From NCBI RefSeq assembly GCF_022376445.1, contig NW_025954969.1, forward strand, positions 434,001 to 498,000: DNA of 64,000 nt, in the 5' to 3' direction. The notes under the pieces were generated by a model, which did not search any database, was not told where the DNA came from, and worked only from the letters and a program-made list of their open reading frames with translations. The position numbers were made by a program, and so were the translations under genes. The DNA comes from Fomitopsis serialis (Eukaryota; Basidiomycota; Agaricomycetes; Polyporales; Fomitopsidaceae). This document shows positions 37,637 through 47,536 of this stretch, piece after piece (the first letter of the stretch is position 1; the number at the start of each line of letters is the position of its first letter).

Positions 37637-38219
37637 AGCATCGCAATGGTACTTTCTCCACCATGAAGACCCCCAAGTTGTGTACATTCCCCGGAATCGT
37701 AAGGTGTAGGCGTAATACGATGCGATTCAATGGTTGTGGTCGGTGGGTCACCTGGGCGCAACAGTGCCACTGAGCGTGCGCCTAATTACATAAGGTAGCC
37801 AGCCACACAGTTAAAGTAGTGACAGCCACAAGGATGACCCTGTGGACGTTGTGCCACACAATTGCAGTGATACGCACCGCCTATGAAGAGGCAGAGTCCT
37901 CGTCCCATGCTGTTCGAGCCGTTCAGGTATTGCTTCCCGGTGGTCTCCAGAGGCTCGCTATTTGGCGGCCATGTGGCTAGGGCCTCTTCAGGTCGCCGCC
38001 TTGTAATGGCGTTGACGATCGCTTAAAAGCCATGGACCTGCATGCAGCTGTCCAGTATGGTCCCGTGTTAATCATCGATCTGTCACTGCCATTTGTTCTC
38101 CTCGCTCTGCCGAGTCGACACCGTTGCCTTTCTTCAGACACTCACAAACAGGTTTCGCCGGTACGTCTCATTCTCCTCTATGGACTACAATATCAGGCTC
38201 ACATTCCGTATAGCATGTT
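37637..38219. other. Intergenic stretch, no gene recognised
   Basis: About 580 bp before the F-box gene. A short first exon of that gene may lie here, since its recognisable coding sequence begins just after an acceptor-like CAG at 38237-38239. Confidence 0.4.
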
Positions 38220-39453
38220 TTGTCGCCCATACGTTCCCAGGAACTGTGCGACGAGATCGTGGACTACATCTGGGACGACGTTCCTACCCTCAGAGCATGC
38301 GCGGTGACGTGCCACAACTGGGTCTGGCGGGCACAAAGGCACATATTCCGCAGGGTCATTATCAACAGTGCCTCTCGCTTTGAGCGATTTACGCGGCTCC
38401 TGAAGGCGAAACCTCGATTCGCGCTGTGCGTGCGGGTGCTCGTCATTGCAAAGGCGAGACGGGGGAAGACAAAGGTGGACAAAGGCTGGCCGGAGCTGCT
38501 GCAGAGGCTGCGAGGAGTCGAGGACCTCACCATCGGCCGCCACATCGACCTGTTTACAATGCACGAGGACGTCAGGCAGAACCTGCCAACGCTCTTCCCC
38601 CGTGTACGCGTCCTGCGCCTCGTGCAGGCTTCCGTCGGCCGCGGCGAGGACCTCGCGTGCCTTCTATCCGCATGTCCTTCCATGCGCGCTTTGTATTTGG
38701 ACGGTGCACGCATGCGGCCTCCATGGGAGCAAGGCGACAGCGATTCATCGACCATTACTCATCCTCTACACACACTGTCCTTGAACACGACTCTTGCCAA
38801 TACAATGACACAATTTTGGGCGAACGGCCTATGAAAGTGGAGATCCGGAGGCTGGAGCTCGAATCGCCACCTCCGATCTATTCCTTGAATGCCGACCCTT
38901 GCTCCGCGCCGTGGACGATACGTTGGAGGAGCTGGTGCTGTCCGTGGCCGGAAACAGGTTACCCAGACGAAGTCTGGCGGGATCCCTACCTCCTTTGAAA
39001 CGTCTGCGTCGAGTCCACTTACGCGTTAAGATTCAGGATACAAAAGAATCCACCCCGAGGCGGTACGAGTGGATGGTCAGATTCCTCCGGTTGCTCTCCG
39101 CGTGGGAGGGGAAAGAGCACCTCTCAGAGGTCGTCCTCACTTGGCGGACATCCGATTTGTCCAACATGAAGCGTTGCCCGTGGGACGAGTTCGATGCTGC
39201 CATGACGGGATTGGCAAAGAACACCAGCAAACTGAAATTCACCCTCAATATATTGGACAATAGCGAAACTCAGAACCAGTGGCTTTATATGACAAGCTTG
39301 GGCTTGCAATGCTTTCCATCCCTGCAGCAAGCGCGCACGACGCTCGCGGTTAACATGGGTTCCTCATGGAGCGATGATGAAAGTTTCGGTGGATGCCTGG
39401 ACAATCCAAAGCAATGGACATTTAATGCGATGCTCGCAAAGTACCGATTGTAG
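38220..39453 (+). CDS. F-box-like protein, 5' end uncertain, frame-disrupted
   Basis: F-box proteins recruit substrates to SCF ubiquitin ligases through SKP1. The start of the recognised part, ELCDEIVDYIWDDVPTLRAC then AVTCHNWVWRAQRHIFRRV, fits the F-box and its usual continuation in agaricomycete F-box proteins. Leu-rich strands such as VRVLRLVQASVGRGEDLACL, MRALYLDG, IRRLELESPPPI and TLEELVLSVAGN suggest degenerate leucine-rich repeats. The C-terminus reads KQWTFNAMLAKYRL, ending at 39453. The frame drops one base at about 38830 and 38900. Such genes are numerous and fast-evolving in mushrooms; a substrate cannot be inferred. The true start may be upstream. Confidence 0.72.
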
Positions 39454-40373
39454 GACTCTGCACTCGTTGACTTCGACAGTGTACTGCCATACGGAGGACA
39501 GTTGTTTAATGGACTCGGATAGCAGATTTTGTCCACCAAGTTGTCACATTTATCAAGTAACAGAAGTGTGCTCAAGTTTGTACATACTCGGATTATAAAC
39601 CTTGTTGCGTACGCGTGCATAATGCAGTAGTATCCACCCCTCCTCCGGATCCCCGTCCTCCTCGCTGCAAAGGTATTTGACACTGCCACCGCAGCTCACG
39701 CTTCCACCCAACTCGAACACGTATGTGGGCGCCATTTCGCTCGCGGGTTAGGACGCTTGACAGGGATGCCAGTGCATGTCTTGCATCTCCGGGAGTCCAT
39801 ATTCAGGCCGGCTCACACCACTTTACTTGCTCATCCTAGTATGGGCCCGTTGGCCTTGAGTTGGGACTTCCCGCGTGGGAAGTTGCATTGACACGGTGAA
39901 GGAGTTCCGCATCCAGAAGATGCTCTCTATATATCACCGTTCCGTACCACCATAGGAAGTGGATTCTCCCTTAGACTTGGCCTATGGGAACAGAAAAACA
40001 TTGACTTTGGGGCGGCCATCACACAGTATGTACCCTCAGTGGCATCACTCGCTTCCTCGACGCCGATGGCATCGTCGACACAGGAGGATAGGACATTGTG
40101 CTGAAGCTTCGACTATAGGCACTGTCAGCCTCCGGCGATATCGGGCTTCTCCAAACATGCATCGCTGAAGTGTCTCCCTCACACACAGACGAAGACGCAT
40201 ACGCATGTTCGGAAGAGACCGACGAGGCCGCATGTACTCGTCTTTTGACTGTGAATCGGCCGCGCATCCGCCATCCAGTTCGGCCAGAGGATCCAATACA
40301 AGGTATAGGTTCATAGAGGGAGTGACTGCAATAAGTTATACCACAAGCATCCAGTCATAGCTGGATTCCGAGG
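39454..40373. other. Intergenic stretch, no gene recognised
   Basis: About 920 bp between the converging F-box gene and the DUF6593-like gene. A seven-residue GIVDTGG string on the plus strand near 40070 recalls an aspartic protease active site, but its neighbours do not fit. Nothing else was recognised. Confidence 0.4.
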
Positions 40374-41239
40374 TCAGACCGTGAGAGTCATTTTGCGCTC
40401 GACGACCAGCGCCGAGAGTACGATATGGTCGAAGAGCTGGTGGCGGTGCCCATCTGGGAACACGGTCAACGTCGCGTTTGGGAGCGGCGGCGACGCGTCC
40501 AGAGGTGGTGGGACGAAGGACGCTAGCTGATGGGAAGCTGCGTCCGAGCACTGGATCGACTCGTCGACGGACGTTTCTGGAAAGAGAGGAAAATGCACGT
40601 ACGATGCACATTCGAGACCCGTCATCAAGCTTGGTACGGCAGTCCCAGCGAAGTTCGACAGTCTCGTATCGCCACGTGAAGAGCTCCTTTGAGGGCTGTG
40701 AGTAGGACAGAGATGAGACGACGTGTATCAAGACATACGCGGAAGCGAGCATCGCTTGTTAGGATGTTCTTCAAACGGGTCGAATGATTCCCGATTGAAA
40801 TGGTGGCACGGCTATGGGTAATTCCCAACCTGGTCACAGCATCAGATGGGTAGGCCCTTTTTGGCCACGGAAGGTCGCTTCACTTACTCGAACTCGCCAA
40901 TAAACTCCCCCTCTGCGTCTGAGCCTCGATATAGTGACGTCACGTAGGACAACGGGGCGAAGGGGTTGAGGTTGAGCGCGACGGAGATGAAGTAGAGTGC
41001 CCCACGACCAGGGTCTACTGAACGCGGCGGAACGAGCAGCATAGACTTCATGTTCCAGGACATGAACTCATATGTGAGGGGCTTGTTCGGCCGTTCGATG
41101 TGGACATATCTGGTGAGCGGATACTTATGAGCCACTAGTCCTGCAAGTTCTAGATCGTCTCGGGTTACTTACCGCGGCGGTTGAGTTGCGACATGCACTC
41201 GCCGTGATGATCGTATGGACGAGGCGGCTCGGGAGGCAT
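40374..41239 (-). CDS. DUF6593-like uncharacterised protein, frame-disrupted
   Basis: Starts MPPEPPRPYDHHGECMSQLN at 41239. An intron precedes RYVHIERPNKPLTYEFMSWN, then MKSMLLVPP, LYFISVALNLNPFAPLSYVT and EGEFIGEFELG. A further intron ends near 40689, before PSKELFTWRYETVELRWDCR, TKLDDGSRMCI, then PNATLTVFPDGHRHQLFDHI, ending VVERKMTLTV at 40374. The W.W/W+Y..LRW...DDGS layout is like the small basidiomycete DUF6593 family, whose function is unknown. I place it there by pattern only. The phase is off by one base at the first intron junction and again after the MCI segment. It lies next to the putative transposon. Confidence 0.55.
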
Positions 41240-41833
41240 ACCTGTTCTTTCAATTAGATGACTGGATTGTACGCCGCCTGAAGAAAGGTGTTCACTCCGG
41301 AGGTTCGACGTCCCCCACAGAGGCCTGCTCGTCGCTGAACGGATCCACTGCTTGAAGTGCCGTGAGCAACGTTACACAACCTGGTAATCTTGCAGGCCTG
41401 AACTCACCAGTCGCGCCGTCTATGATCATATCTCGCAATCAAGTCGTAGATAGCAGCATTGCTGGTGCGCGAGCGGCCGCTGGCTGTACACCTGCGGATG
41501 ATGGGCTCCGAAAGAGGCAGCTACAGGCGCGTTGCGCGCCAGCCACCAGTGCGCCGCCAACGCGCCGCGCGATGTTCCTTGCGCGCCTGCCAGTGCCAGC
41601 AGCGCGTCGCCTCAGCTTGTTCAAATCTCCAAGTCTGTCCCCGAAGTCGCCTTCCAACGACCGGCCTCATCGTATCGGCCAGCGTATTCTACCTAGGAAA
41701 GGCTAGCCCCGTCATATACCTCGTCCGAGACTGCTTTACCCAAATCGGTGCGGACAGTGCACTCTCACCCAATTGTCTCTACCCGCTCACGCGTCTCATC
41801 AATAGACACACTCGCAAGAGTCATCAAAGCTGG
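41240..41833. other. Intergenic stretch flanking the putative element
   Basis: About 590 bp between the DUF6593-like gene and the left end of the candidate element. No gene or repeat was recognised. Confidence 0.45.
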
Positions 41834-41844
41834 ATATAGGGGGT

Positions 41845-41900
41845 AAGGTCGGCCGGAAGGCCACGGTTCGAATACGGACGCGGTTCGGCCTCCGGGCCAT
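41845..41900 (+). repeat. Left terminal inverted repeat (well-conserved part)
   Basis: Pairs with 45216-45259 in inverted orientation. Over the best 40 bp about 85 percent of positions agree by eye; the similarity fades further inwards to about 41990. Confidence 0.6.
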
Positions 41901-42239
41901 GCCCGAGGCCCGAGCGCCGTCCACCTCCTTGCGTTGTTTCAAAGTAGTACTGTCCTCCACTGTTAGAACGTACTCTGGCATGTACATACACTCGCTGCGC
42001 TCTTCGACTTAGCCGAATCCTCTAAGTTTGGAAGCATGCTTGATCCTGTGCGGGCCGTCGAATCGCTCGCGGCGTTGCCTCATGCCAATCTGCCACTGCC
42101 ACTCTCTCCCTCTCTGACTCTCACCGTGGGCACCACCCCCTCAATATTCATCCACGACGGCCTGGCTCGGGCTCGGGCGTGTAAGAGCACCACCACGAGC
42201 GCAAACACAATGGCACTGTGAAGCGCATCGAAGGCCCGA

Positions 42240-43410
42240 GACGGAACGATGGGCACGCAGGGTAAGTGCCCAGCATGCGTACGCGACCGACGAGCGCGTG
42301 AGCAACAGACGCGAAGGTGAGTGCCATTATTGCACGCGAGCGAGCTGGCTAAGAACGGGCGTGGGCTATGGTCGGCAGGGCCGGGGCACGCAGAACACAC
42401 GTTGATCGTGAACGCGCAGGGCATAAGCCCAGCACATAAACACGGCCGACGACCGGACGCGGGTGCATCAGCGAAGGAATCGGACGGATGGGAGAATGTG
42501 GCAGGCGCAGGGCGCAGTCGCCGTGGCGCCATGAAGCGCGATGCGCACGCCGACCGCGAGCGCACCGGGCGAATGCCCAGCACGCAGACACGGCCGACGA
42601 ACGCACGCGGAGCCAGTGGGCAGGCGGGCGAGCTGGTGGGCAAGTGGGCACGCGTGGACGGGCAATCGGATGTGCAAGCAAGTGGATGGGCGGGAGAGCG
42701 AGCAGGCGGGAGAGCGGGCAGGCGGCAGGCAACAGCGCACACGTCCACCGCGGCCCGTGAGCGCGGTGGGCGAACACCCTGTGCACGCAGACGCGGCCGA
42801 TGAACGCGTACGCAGGCATGCGAGCGGGCAGACAAGTGGGCCACGACATGCACAACGAGGGCGAGGGGCTCGCGGGCGTGACGTGCAGCAATACAAACTT
42901 GAACAGCACGGGCACAAGACGCACGACGACCACGAGCATGCAGGCCAATGCTCTGTGTGCAGACGTGGCCGACGAACGGACTGTGTTCACGAGAGGTAAG
43001 GATAGACATCGGGGAAAGGTGAGTGCAGACGCACGCGAGCGAGCGCACTGACTACACTCACAGGGCACGGCGATGTGAAGCACGATGCGTACATCAACCG
43101 CGAGCGGCGCACCGGGCGAATGCACTGCACGCAAACGCGACCGACGAACGGACTACTCATATGTGAGGGAAGAACGCGCGAGGGCGAGTAGACGGTGAAC
43201 CCACGGCAACGTGCAGCACAACACCCGCCGACCGCTAGCACGCAGGGCAAGGGTCCCCTATGCAAGCCCAGCCAAAGAGCAGACCATGGGTGCGAGCATA
43301 GCGGCGAGCAAGAAAGAGGACGGGTGGAGGGTGAGTGCGGACGGGAGCGAACGGATGGCGGGGAAGAACTGCCCGGCACGCACGCATGGCCAACGAATTC
43401 GGACCCCATG
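42240..43410. repeat. GC-rich degenerate tandem repeat array
   Basis: A core resembling GGGCGAATGCCCAGCACGCA followed by GACACGGCCGACGAACG recurs in the same orientation. Copies lie near 42260, 42410, 42565, 42745, 42925, 43110, 43230 and 43375, about 115-190 bp apart. A second shared string, GGTGAGTGC followed by ACGCACGCGAGCGAGC-like sequence, recurs near 42318, 43018 and 43330. The copies are strongly diverged. The stretch is so rich in GC and CpG that long frames are open on both strands, including one of 322 codons on the minus strand; I regard these as non-coding. Composition is unlike the flanking genes. Confidence 0.6.
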
Positions 43411-44141
43411 CGCTGAGAAAAAGACCAGCGACGGCGACTTAGGAAGGCTGGGACGCAAGCAACACACACCGACCGCGCCTCGCAGCAACGGTGAACGATC
43501 TCACGTTCGGGATCGAGCCCGACGCGGGTGGTGGCAGTGCGAAGAACACACAAAATGGGACGCAATACACGAGAAAGCGCCCGACGATGGTGCCCTTCGA
43601 CCTGGCGATGTTCTCGGACCCTGCTTTCAGCCTCGCAATGAAACAAGTGGCGGCGAATGGACTTCATCCACTCGGGAATGGCGATGCGCTCTCACCGACG
43701 AATGTCGTGTTGCTGAACGAGTATGCCGGGAGGGACAGGCGGAGGAGGAGGAGCTCAACGAGTTCCATGATGTAGAGGATAAGGATGATGAAGATGGGCG
43801 CATTGCGGCGACGAGGGCGCACAACGAGGCGCCATTGACCAGCGCCGCACAAGGCTCTACGAGCACCGGGTAAGTACTTTCATACAGAGGAATCCATGAA
43901 TATGGCCACGAAGCCGACTCCCGGAGGGAGGCGGCTGAGTGGCCTTCAAGTTCTACGTTAGCGAGCTACTCGAGCAACAATTCCGCATTTCTGCGAACTC
44001 ATACTATATGTATAGCACGATTGGATTTGCAAGCACACGCTCCCGTAGCGTAGCACGGGCTTCTGCTAGTACGAAAACAGAGGGCTAAGATATTTATTAG
44101 CTCTATAATCTATTACGGCTACGTTCGAACTTGATGGGCGC

Positions 44142-45057
44142 TTATTCCCCGTTTGCGCCACCGTACTCCAGAACGTCAGGGAATTGAGAATTCCGGGGCG
44201 CGCAGTCCGGGGACTGTACGGCGGCAAGTGCCGAGCCGCGTTTGGAGTGGCTGAGCGATCTCGGCGTGCGATCTGCCGTGTGGCTGAGGATCTCGAGCAC
44301 GGTCCTTGAGACAGCGGGCTTCAGCTCGCGCTCAGTGAAGTCTGCTGGCCTGAAAAAATTATCATAATTCACTTACAACTGTTTTATACCTACTGGGTCC
44401 GCGTTCCATGAAGCTCATCACCCGATTTAGCATATGTCATTACATAAGCACAGTGGCCCATAATCCCTACCATGCGGAACGGTGCAAATGCGGGGATCAA
44501 ACAAGGGATAAGTTTCCTTCGTACTGTCAGTGAGAATATCACTGCTTTGGTACATTGTACATGAAGGAAGAGCCTGAAAGAGCCGTGTAAGTACACTCGG
44601 AGCAGTTCCCATTTGAGGCAGGGGCCGGGAAACTGATTGCGCGTACACCGTTTGATCTTGAAGAGCACGCGGTGTTTCGATGTAGTAGGACGCCGAACAC
44701 GATTTGGGTGTCTCAAGGAGCCTTCAATGACTGTATATATTTGATTCTTGCTCAGACCACCAAATGATACACGGAGTGTGCTCAAAATATGTTTATTAAC
44801 ATGTCCGTGTTTGTTACAGAGCTTAGAGGGCCCTCCCCATAGTTATTGTCTCCCCGAGCCGACAACACGGGGGCGCCTGTGACTGTTCGGGCAGGTTATG
44901 TCAGCGGGTGGTGGCGCTATCTGAGATCCTCAGCCACCCCAGAGTCGTGGCTAACAGCGGACTCTGAAATCGCGTGCAGCCACCCCGGACAGTCCCCGGA
45001 CAGTTTTTCTCCCCGGACTTCCCATTTCACGGACGTTCTCCCGTACTCAGAGTGACG
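44142..45057. repeat. Diverged inner inverted repeat
   Basis: The segment 44150-44280 (reverse strand) and 44905-45057 (forward strand) share GAGATC..CTCAGCCAC and ACAGTCCCCGGAC. They also share CCCCGGA and GACGTTCT/CGTACT-like pieces. Translated, one arm gives QSPDCAPRNSQFPDVLEYGG and the other QSPDSFSPRTSHFTDVLPYS, so the likeness also holds in one reading frame. This may be a relic of an ancestral coding exon or a shared element end. Confidence 0.5.
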
Positions 45058-45215
45058 ATTCTCGATTTTCTTGCAAGGCCACTTGATGCCTCAAAATATC
45101 ATCTCAATAGGAGTTGCAGTTGTAGCGAGTCCCTCCGGATCACGGAAAGAGTATGTGAACTGTAGCTTTGTTGAACTCGTCGGTGGGTGGCCGGCGTCTA
45201 TCCCGGTGCGGATAG

Positions 45216-45259
45216 CGCCGAGCCGCGTCCAAAATCGAACTGTGGCCTTCCGGCGTACC
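45216..45259 (-). repeat. Right terminal inverted repeat (well-conserved part)
   Basis: Inverted partner of 41845-41900, followed directly by the second copy of ATATAGGGGGT at 45260-45270. Weaker similarity to the left arm continues inwards to about 45140. Confidence 0.6.
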
Positions 45260-45462
45260 ATATAGGGGGTCAAGCTTCAAGCTCCAAAGGCTAAGACAAT
45301 TGCTTTGGCCTCCTGGGACGTCCCGTCAGACGCCGTCGCCCTGTGGCTTCCGTCAAAGGTTTCGCCTTCACATAAGTCCAAGCAGATGCACCCCCGCCAC
45401 CCACTTCTCCTTTCCTGCTCATAGCATCTGTGGAGGTTGTCTGCCAGTGGATTGACCAGCCC

Positions 45463-46722
45463 ATGCCTCTTGTCTTTGCCGAGCCTCCCATCTCGCTCTC
45501 CACGGCGCACTCGCTGGCGGCCTTCTTCGCTGGATCCTACGTCGGCTCCTTGTATCTCTCGAAGAATGCCCGACTGTCGTTCAAGCAGGGCAGCATCAAG
45601 CTGAAGCAAGGCCAGCAGCGCACCAAGGAGCAGGAAGAACGATGGAGGGACGACCCGGCCGTGATACGTGCGCGGCTTGCAGCGGCTAGCCTGAGCACGC
45701 TCGCTAGTTGTGCAACGATGGTGGGGCTGGTGTGGAAGCTATTGAGGTGGACGTCAGAGGTGAGTACTAGCTGGTTGCTCCCAAGACTAAGCCTGACAAT
45801 TGTGCATAGGCGTTCCCTATCGCGCTGGAGACGACGCTTGCTAGGCTAGGCTTCGACATACCGACCCCATGGTCCGAGCTCGTCCTTCCATGCCTTGTTA
45901 CCCCTACACTCTTCTTTGGGCCTCTCTATGCGTACTGGCTGGCGGGCTCGCTGCCCTTACAACGAAACTGGAGTTGGAGGTGTAGCGTGCTGCCACTATT
46001 CACAACCTGGCAGAGCGTTCGAAACTACGTGGTGGTAAGCTGCTACGCCTTTCCCTATAGGCGGTGAGGCTCTAATGTTTGCTTTGACGTAGGGGCCGAT
46101 AACCGAAGAGATCGTCTTCCGTTCGTGTGCATTGGCTGTCTATCACCTGGCCGGCGCGCCGCGAGCGAAGATGATCTTCCTCACACCTTGGTTGTTCGGT
46201 TTGGGTGAGTGCCCTGAGCTCAGCTACCCTTGCTATCTGTTGACGCACCTTTGCGCTAGCACACGTCCACCACGCTTGGGACACCTACAACCGGTATGGA
46301 CGTACAACAGCTGCCGCGAAGCATGCGATCATCGCCACACGTAGGTCAAAGACGCTTGTTGCTTGGTTCCGGCACTGACCGGTCCATAGTCTTCCAGACG
46401 TCTTACACATCCCTCTTCGGATTCCACACTGCATTCCTGTTCCTTCGCACAGGCTCCCTGATTCCTCCCGTCACCGCACACATCTTCTGCAACATCATGG
46501 GCCTCCCGCAGATTGGCACGCAGATGGCCATGTTTCCGCATCGCCGGAAAGGTAAGCACTTCATGTCCTTTCCCGCAAGCCATCCATTCATATTGAACCC
46601 GCGTAGCTATCAAGTTCGCATACCTACTCGGCATCGCTGGATACATTTACACTATGAGCAGGTGGACGCTGGCGCCCGAGTGTCTCTACTGGAGCCCCGT
46701 CGACACCATCGCTATGTTTTGA
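45463..46722 (+). CDS. RCE1: CAAX prenyl protease 2 (RCE1)
   Basis: An ER-membrane endoprotease that removes the last three residues of prenylated CAAX proteins such as Ras, Rho and mating pheromones. The ATG at 45463 opens [20 protein letters not shown] and a hydrophobic start. The catalytic motif [11 protein letters not shown] (EExxxR) follows the 46035-46092 intron, [11 protein letters not shown] gives the HxxH-type His motif, and [13 protein letters not shown] the second His region. Five introns fit cleanly, among them 45760-45809. The end is [17 protein letters not shown] at 46722. The frame is intact. It belongs to the CPBP family and carries all the expected active-site residues. Isoprenylcysteine methyltransferases, which act next in the pathway, lie downstream. 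Confidence 0.93.
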
Positions 46723-47536
46723 ATATCACCATCCTGATGCGGACATCAGGAGGGTTCGGACTAGGTCATGGATTGTATTTGTATTGTTTTCTGTTGCGCT
46801 CTCGTCGTCTCATCACCTTGTGTGAACTCAATGTCATGCTTAGGTCCCACAAACTATGAGTGAACTTCAACGTAGTGAAGTATCAAGATGTGGCTGCCGA
46901 GTTGACGTTGAACTTGAACGCGTCAACGCCGTCATTCGTACCTCGTCGAGTTATTGCGAATGATACGGTTCGCAGTCGACTACCCTCGCGAAGACCTGCT
47001 TTCCCGGGCCGACGGCAACCCATCGCAGGTTTACAGCATGTATGAGCAGGTATGAGCTTGCATGATCTATCGTGTCGGTGTAGCCCGGCTAGCCCGGGCC
47101 GCCACTGATCAAGCATCCCCGCGATTTGCGGACCGGCACGTCTCTCCGTTCATGTTCCGTCGCGACCGTCATAAGTACGGCCTGGCCCACTCTCAGCGAA
47201 CTGACCCACTGCAAATGACAAAAGTGGTCGGCTGACTTTCTTTAGTAAGCTTGTTTCTTGTCCAGCTCAGATTCAACGTTGAGCACTTCGTTGATCTTTG
47301 GCATGCTACAGCTTGCAGTGCACGTGGATGGGATGGTACCGGTGTCTTACTACGTGCCCAAGCCACATGCATACTCAAGCCTCAGATGGGCAACAGATCA
47401 ATTTGGGATAACGGTATAGACATCGCAGGATACCAACGCGTCGGCTTGCCGGGCCGCCCTGAAAGCCTCCAGTCTTTATAAGAGTGCACCGACACAGGAA
47501 CCCGACATTCCTGCTTCTCTGACTATCGCAGCAGCA
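46723..47536. other. Intergenic stretch, promoter of AKR copy 1
   Basis: About 815 bp between RCE1 and the first aldo/keto reductase. The last 120 bp contain a sequence block also found before the second AKR (see 47419-47482). No other feature was recognised. Confidence 0.5.
47419..47482 (+). promoter_or_regulatory. Conserved promoter block of AKR copy 1 with TATA box
   Basis: GACATCGCA, then CCAACGCGTCGGCTTG, then CGGGCCGCCCTGAAAGCCTC is shared with 51099-51172 upstream of AKR copy 2. It ends in TTTATAAGAG (about 47475-47484), a TATA box about 55-60 bp upstream of the ATG at 47537. Conservation beyond the coding region shows that the promoter was copied with the gene. Confidence 0.65.

Larger units (their letters stand above)
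41834..45270. mobile_element. Candidate non-autonomous Mutator-like element with TIRs and 11-bp TSD
   Basis: The 11-mer ATATAGGGGGT occurs in direct orientation at 41834-41844 and 45260-45270. Just inside each copy lies an inverted repeat. On the left, CCGGAAGGCCACGGTTCGAA sits near 41854. On the right, the reverse complement CCGGAAGGCCACAGTTCGAT sits near 45235-45254. Both continue as GGACGCGG(T/C)TCGGC. Weaker similarity continues for roughly 120-140 bp into each arm. An exact 9-11 bp target duplication plus long terminal inverted repeats is characteristic of Mutator-like elements. No transposase is recognisable inside, so it would be non-autonomous. It contains the GC-rich repeat array and an inner inverted repeat. 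The left arm has two extra bases (AA) beside its 11-mer, so the exact ends are approximate. Confidence 0.6.

Noticed and set aside
39955..40170. GIVDTGG string resembling an aspartic protease active site
   Set aside because: It is seven residues only, stops soon after, and lacks the first active site and flanking strands. Chance match.
41850..41875. GGTTCGAATAC resembling a tRNA T-loop
   Set aside because: The flanking bases do not form a T-stem, and no acceptor, D or anticodon arm can be found. It is part of the inverted repeat.
42080..43048. A 322-codon minus-strand frame and other long frames in the GC-rich array
   Set aside because: All strands are open together, the sequence is a repeat array and the peptide is a low-complexity mix of Arg, Ala, Cys and Pro. 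Composition explains the open frames.
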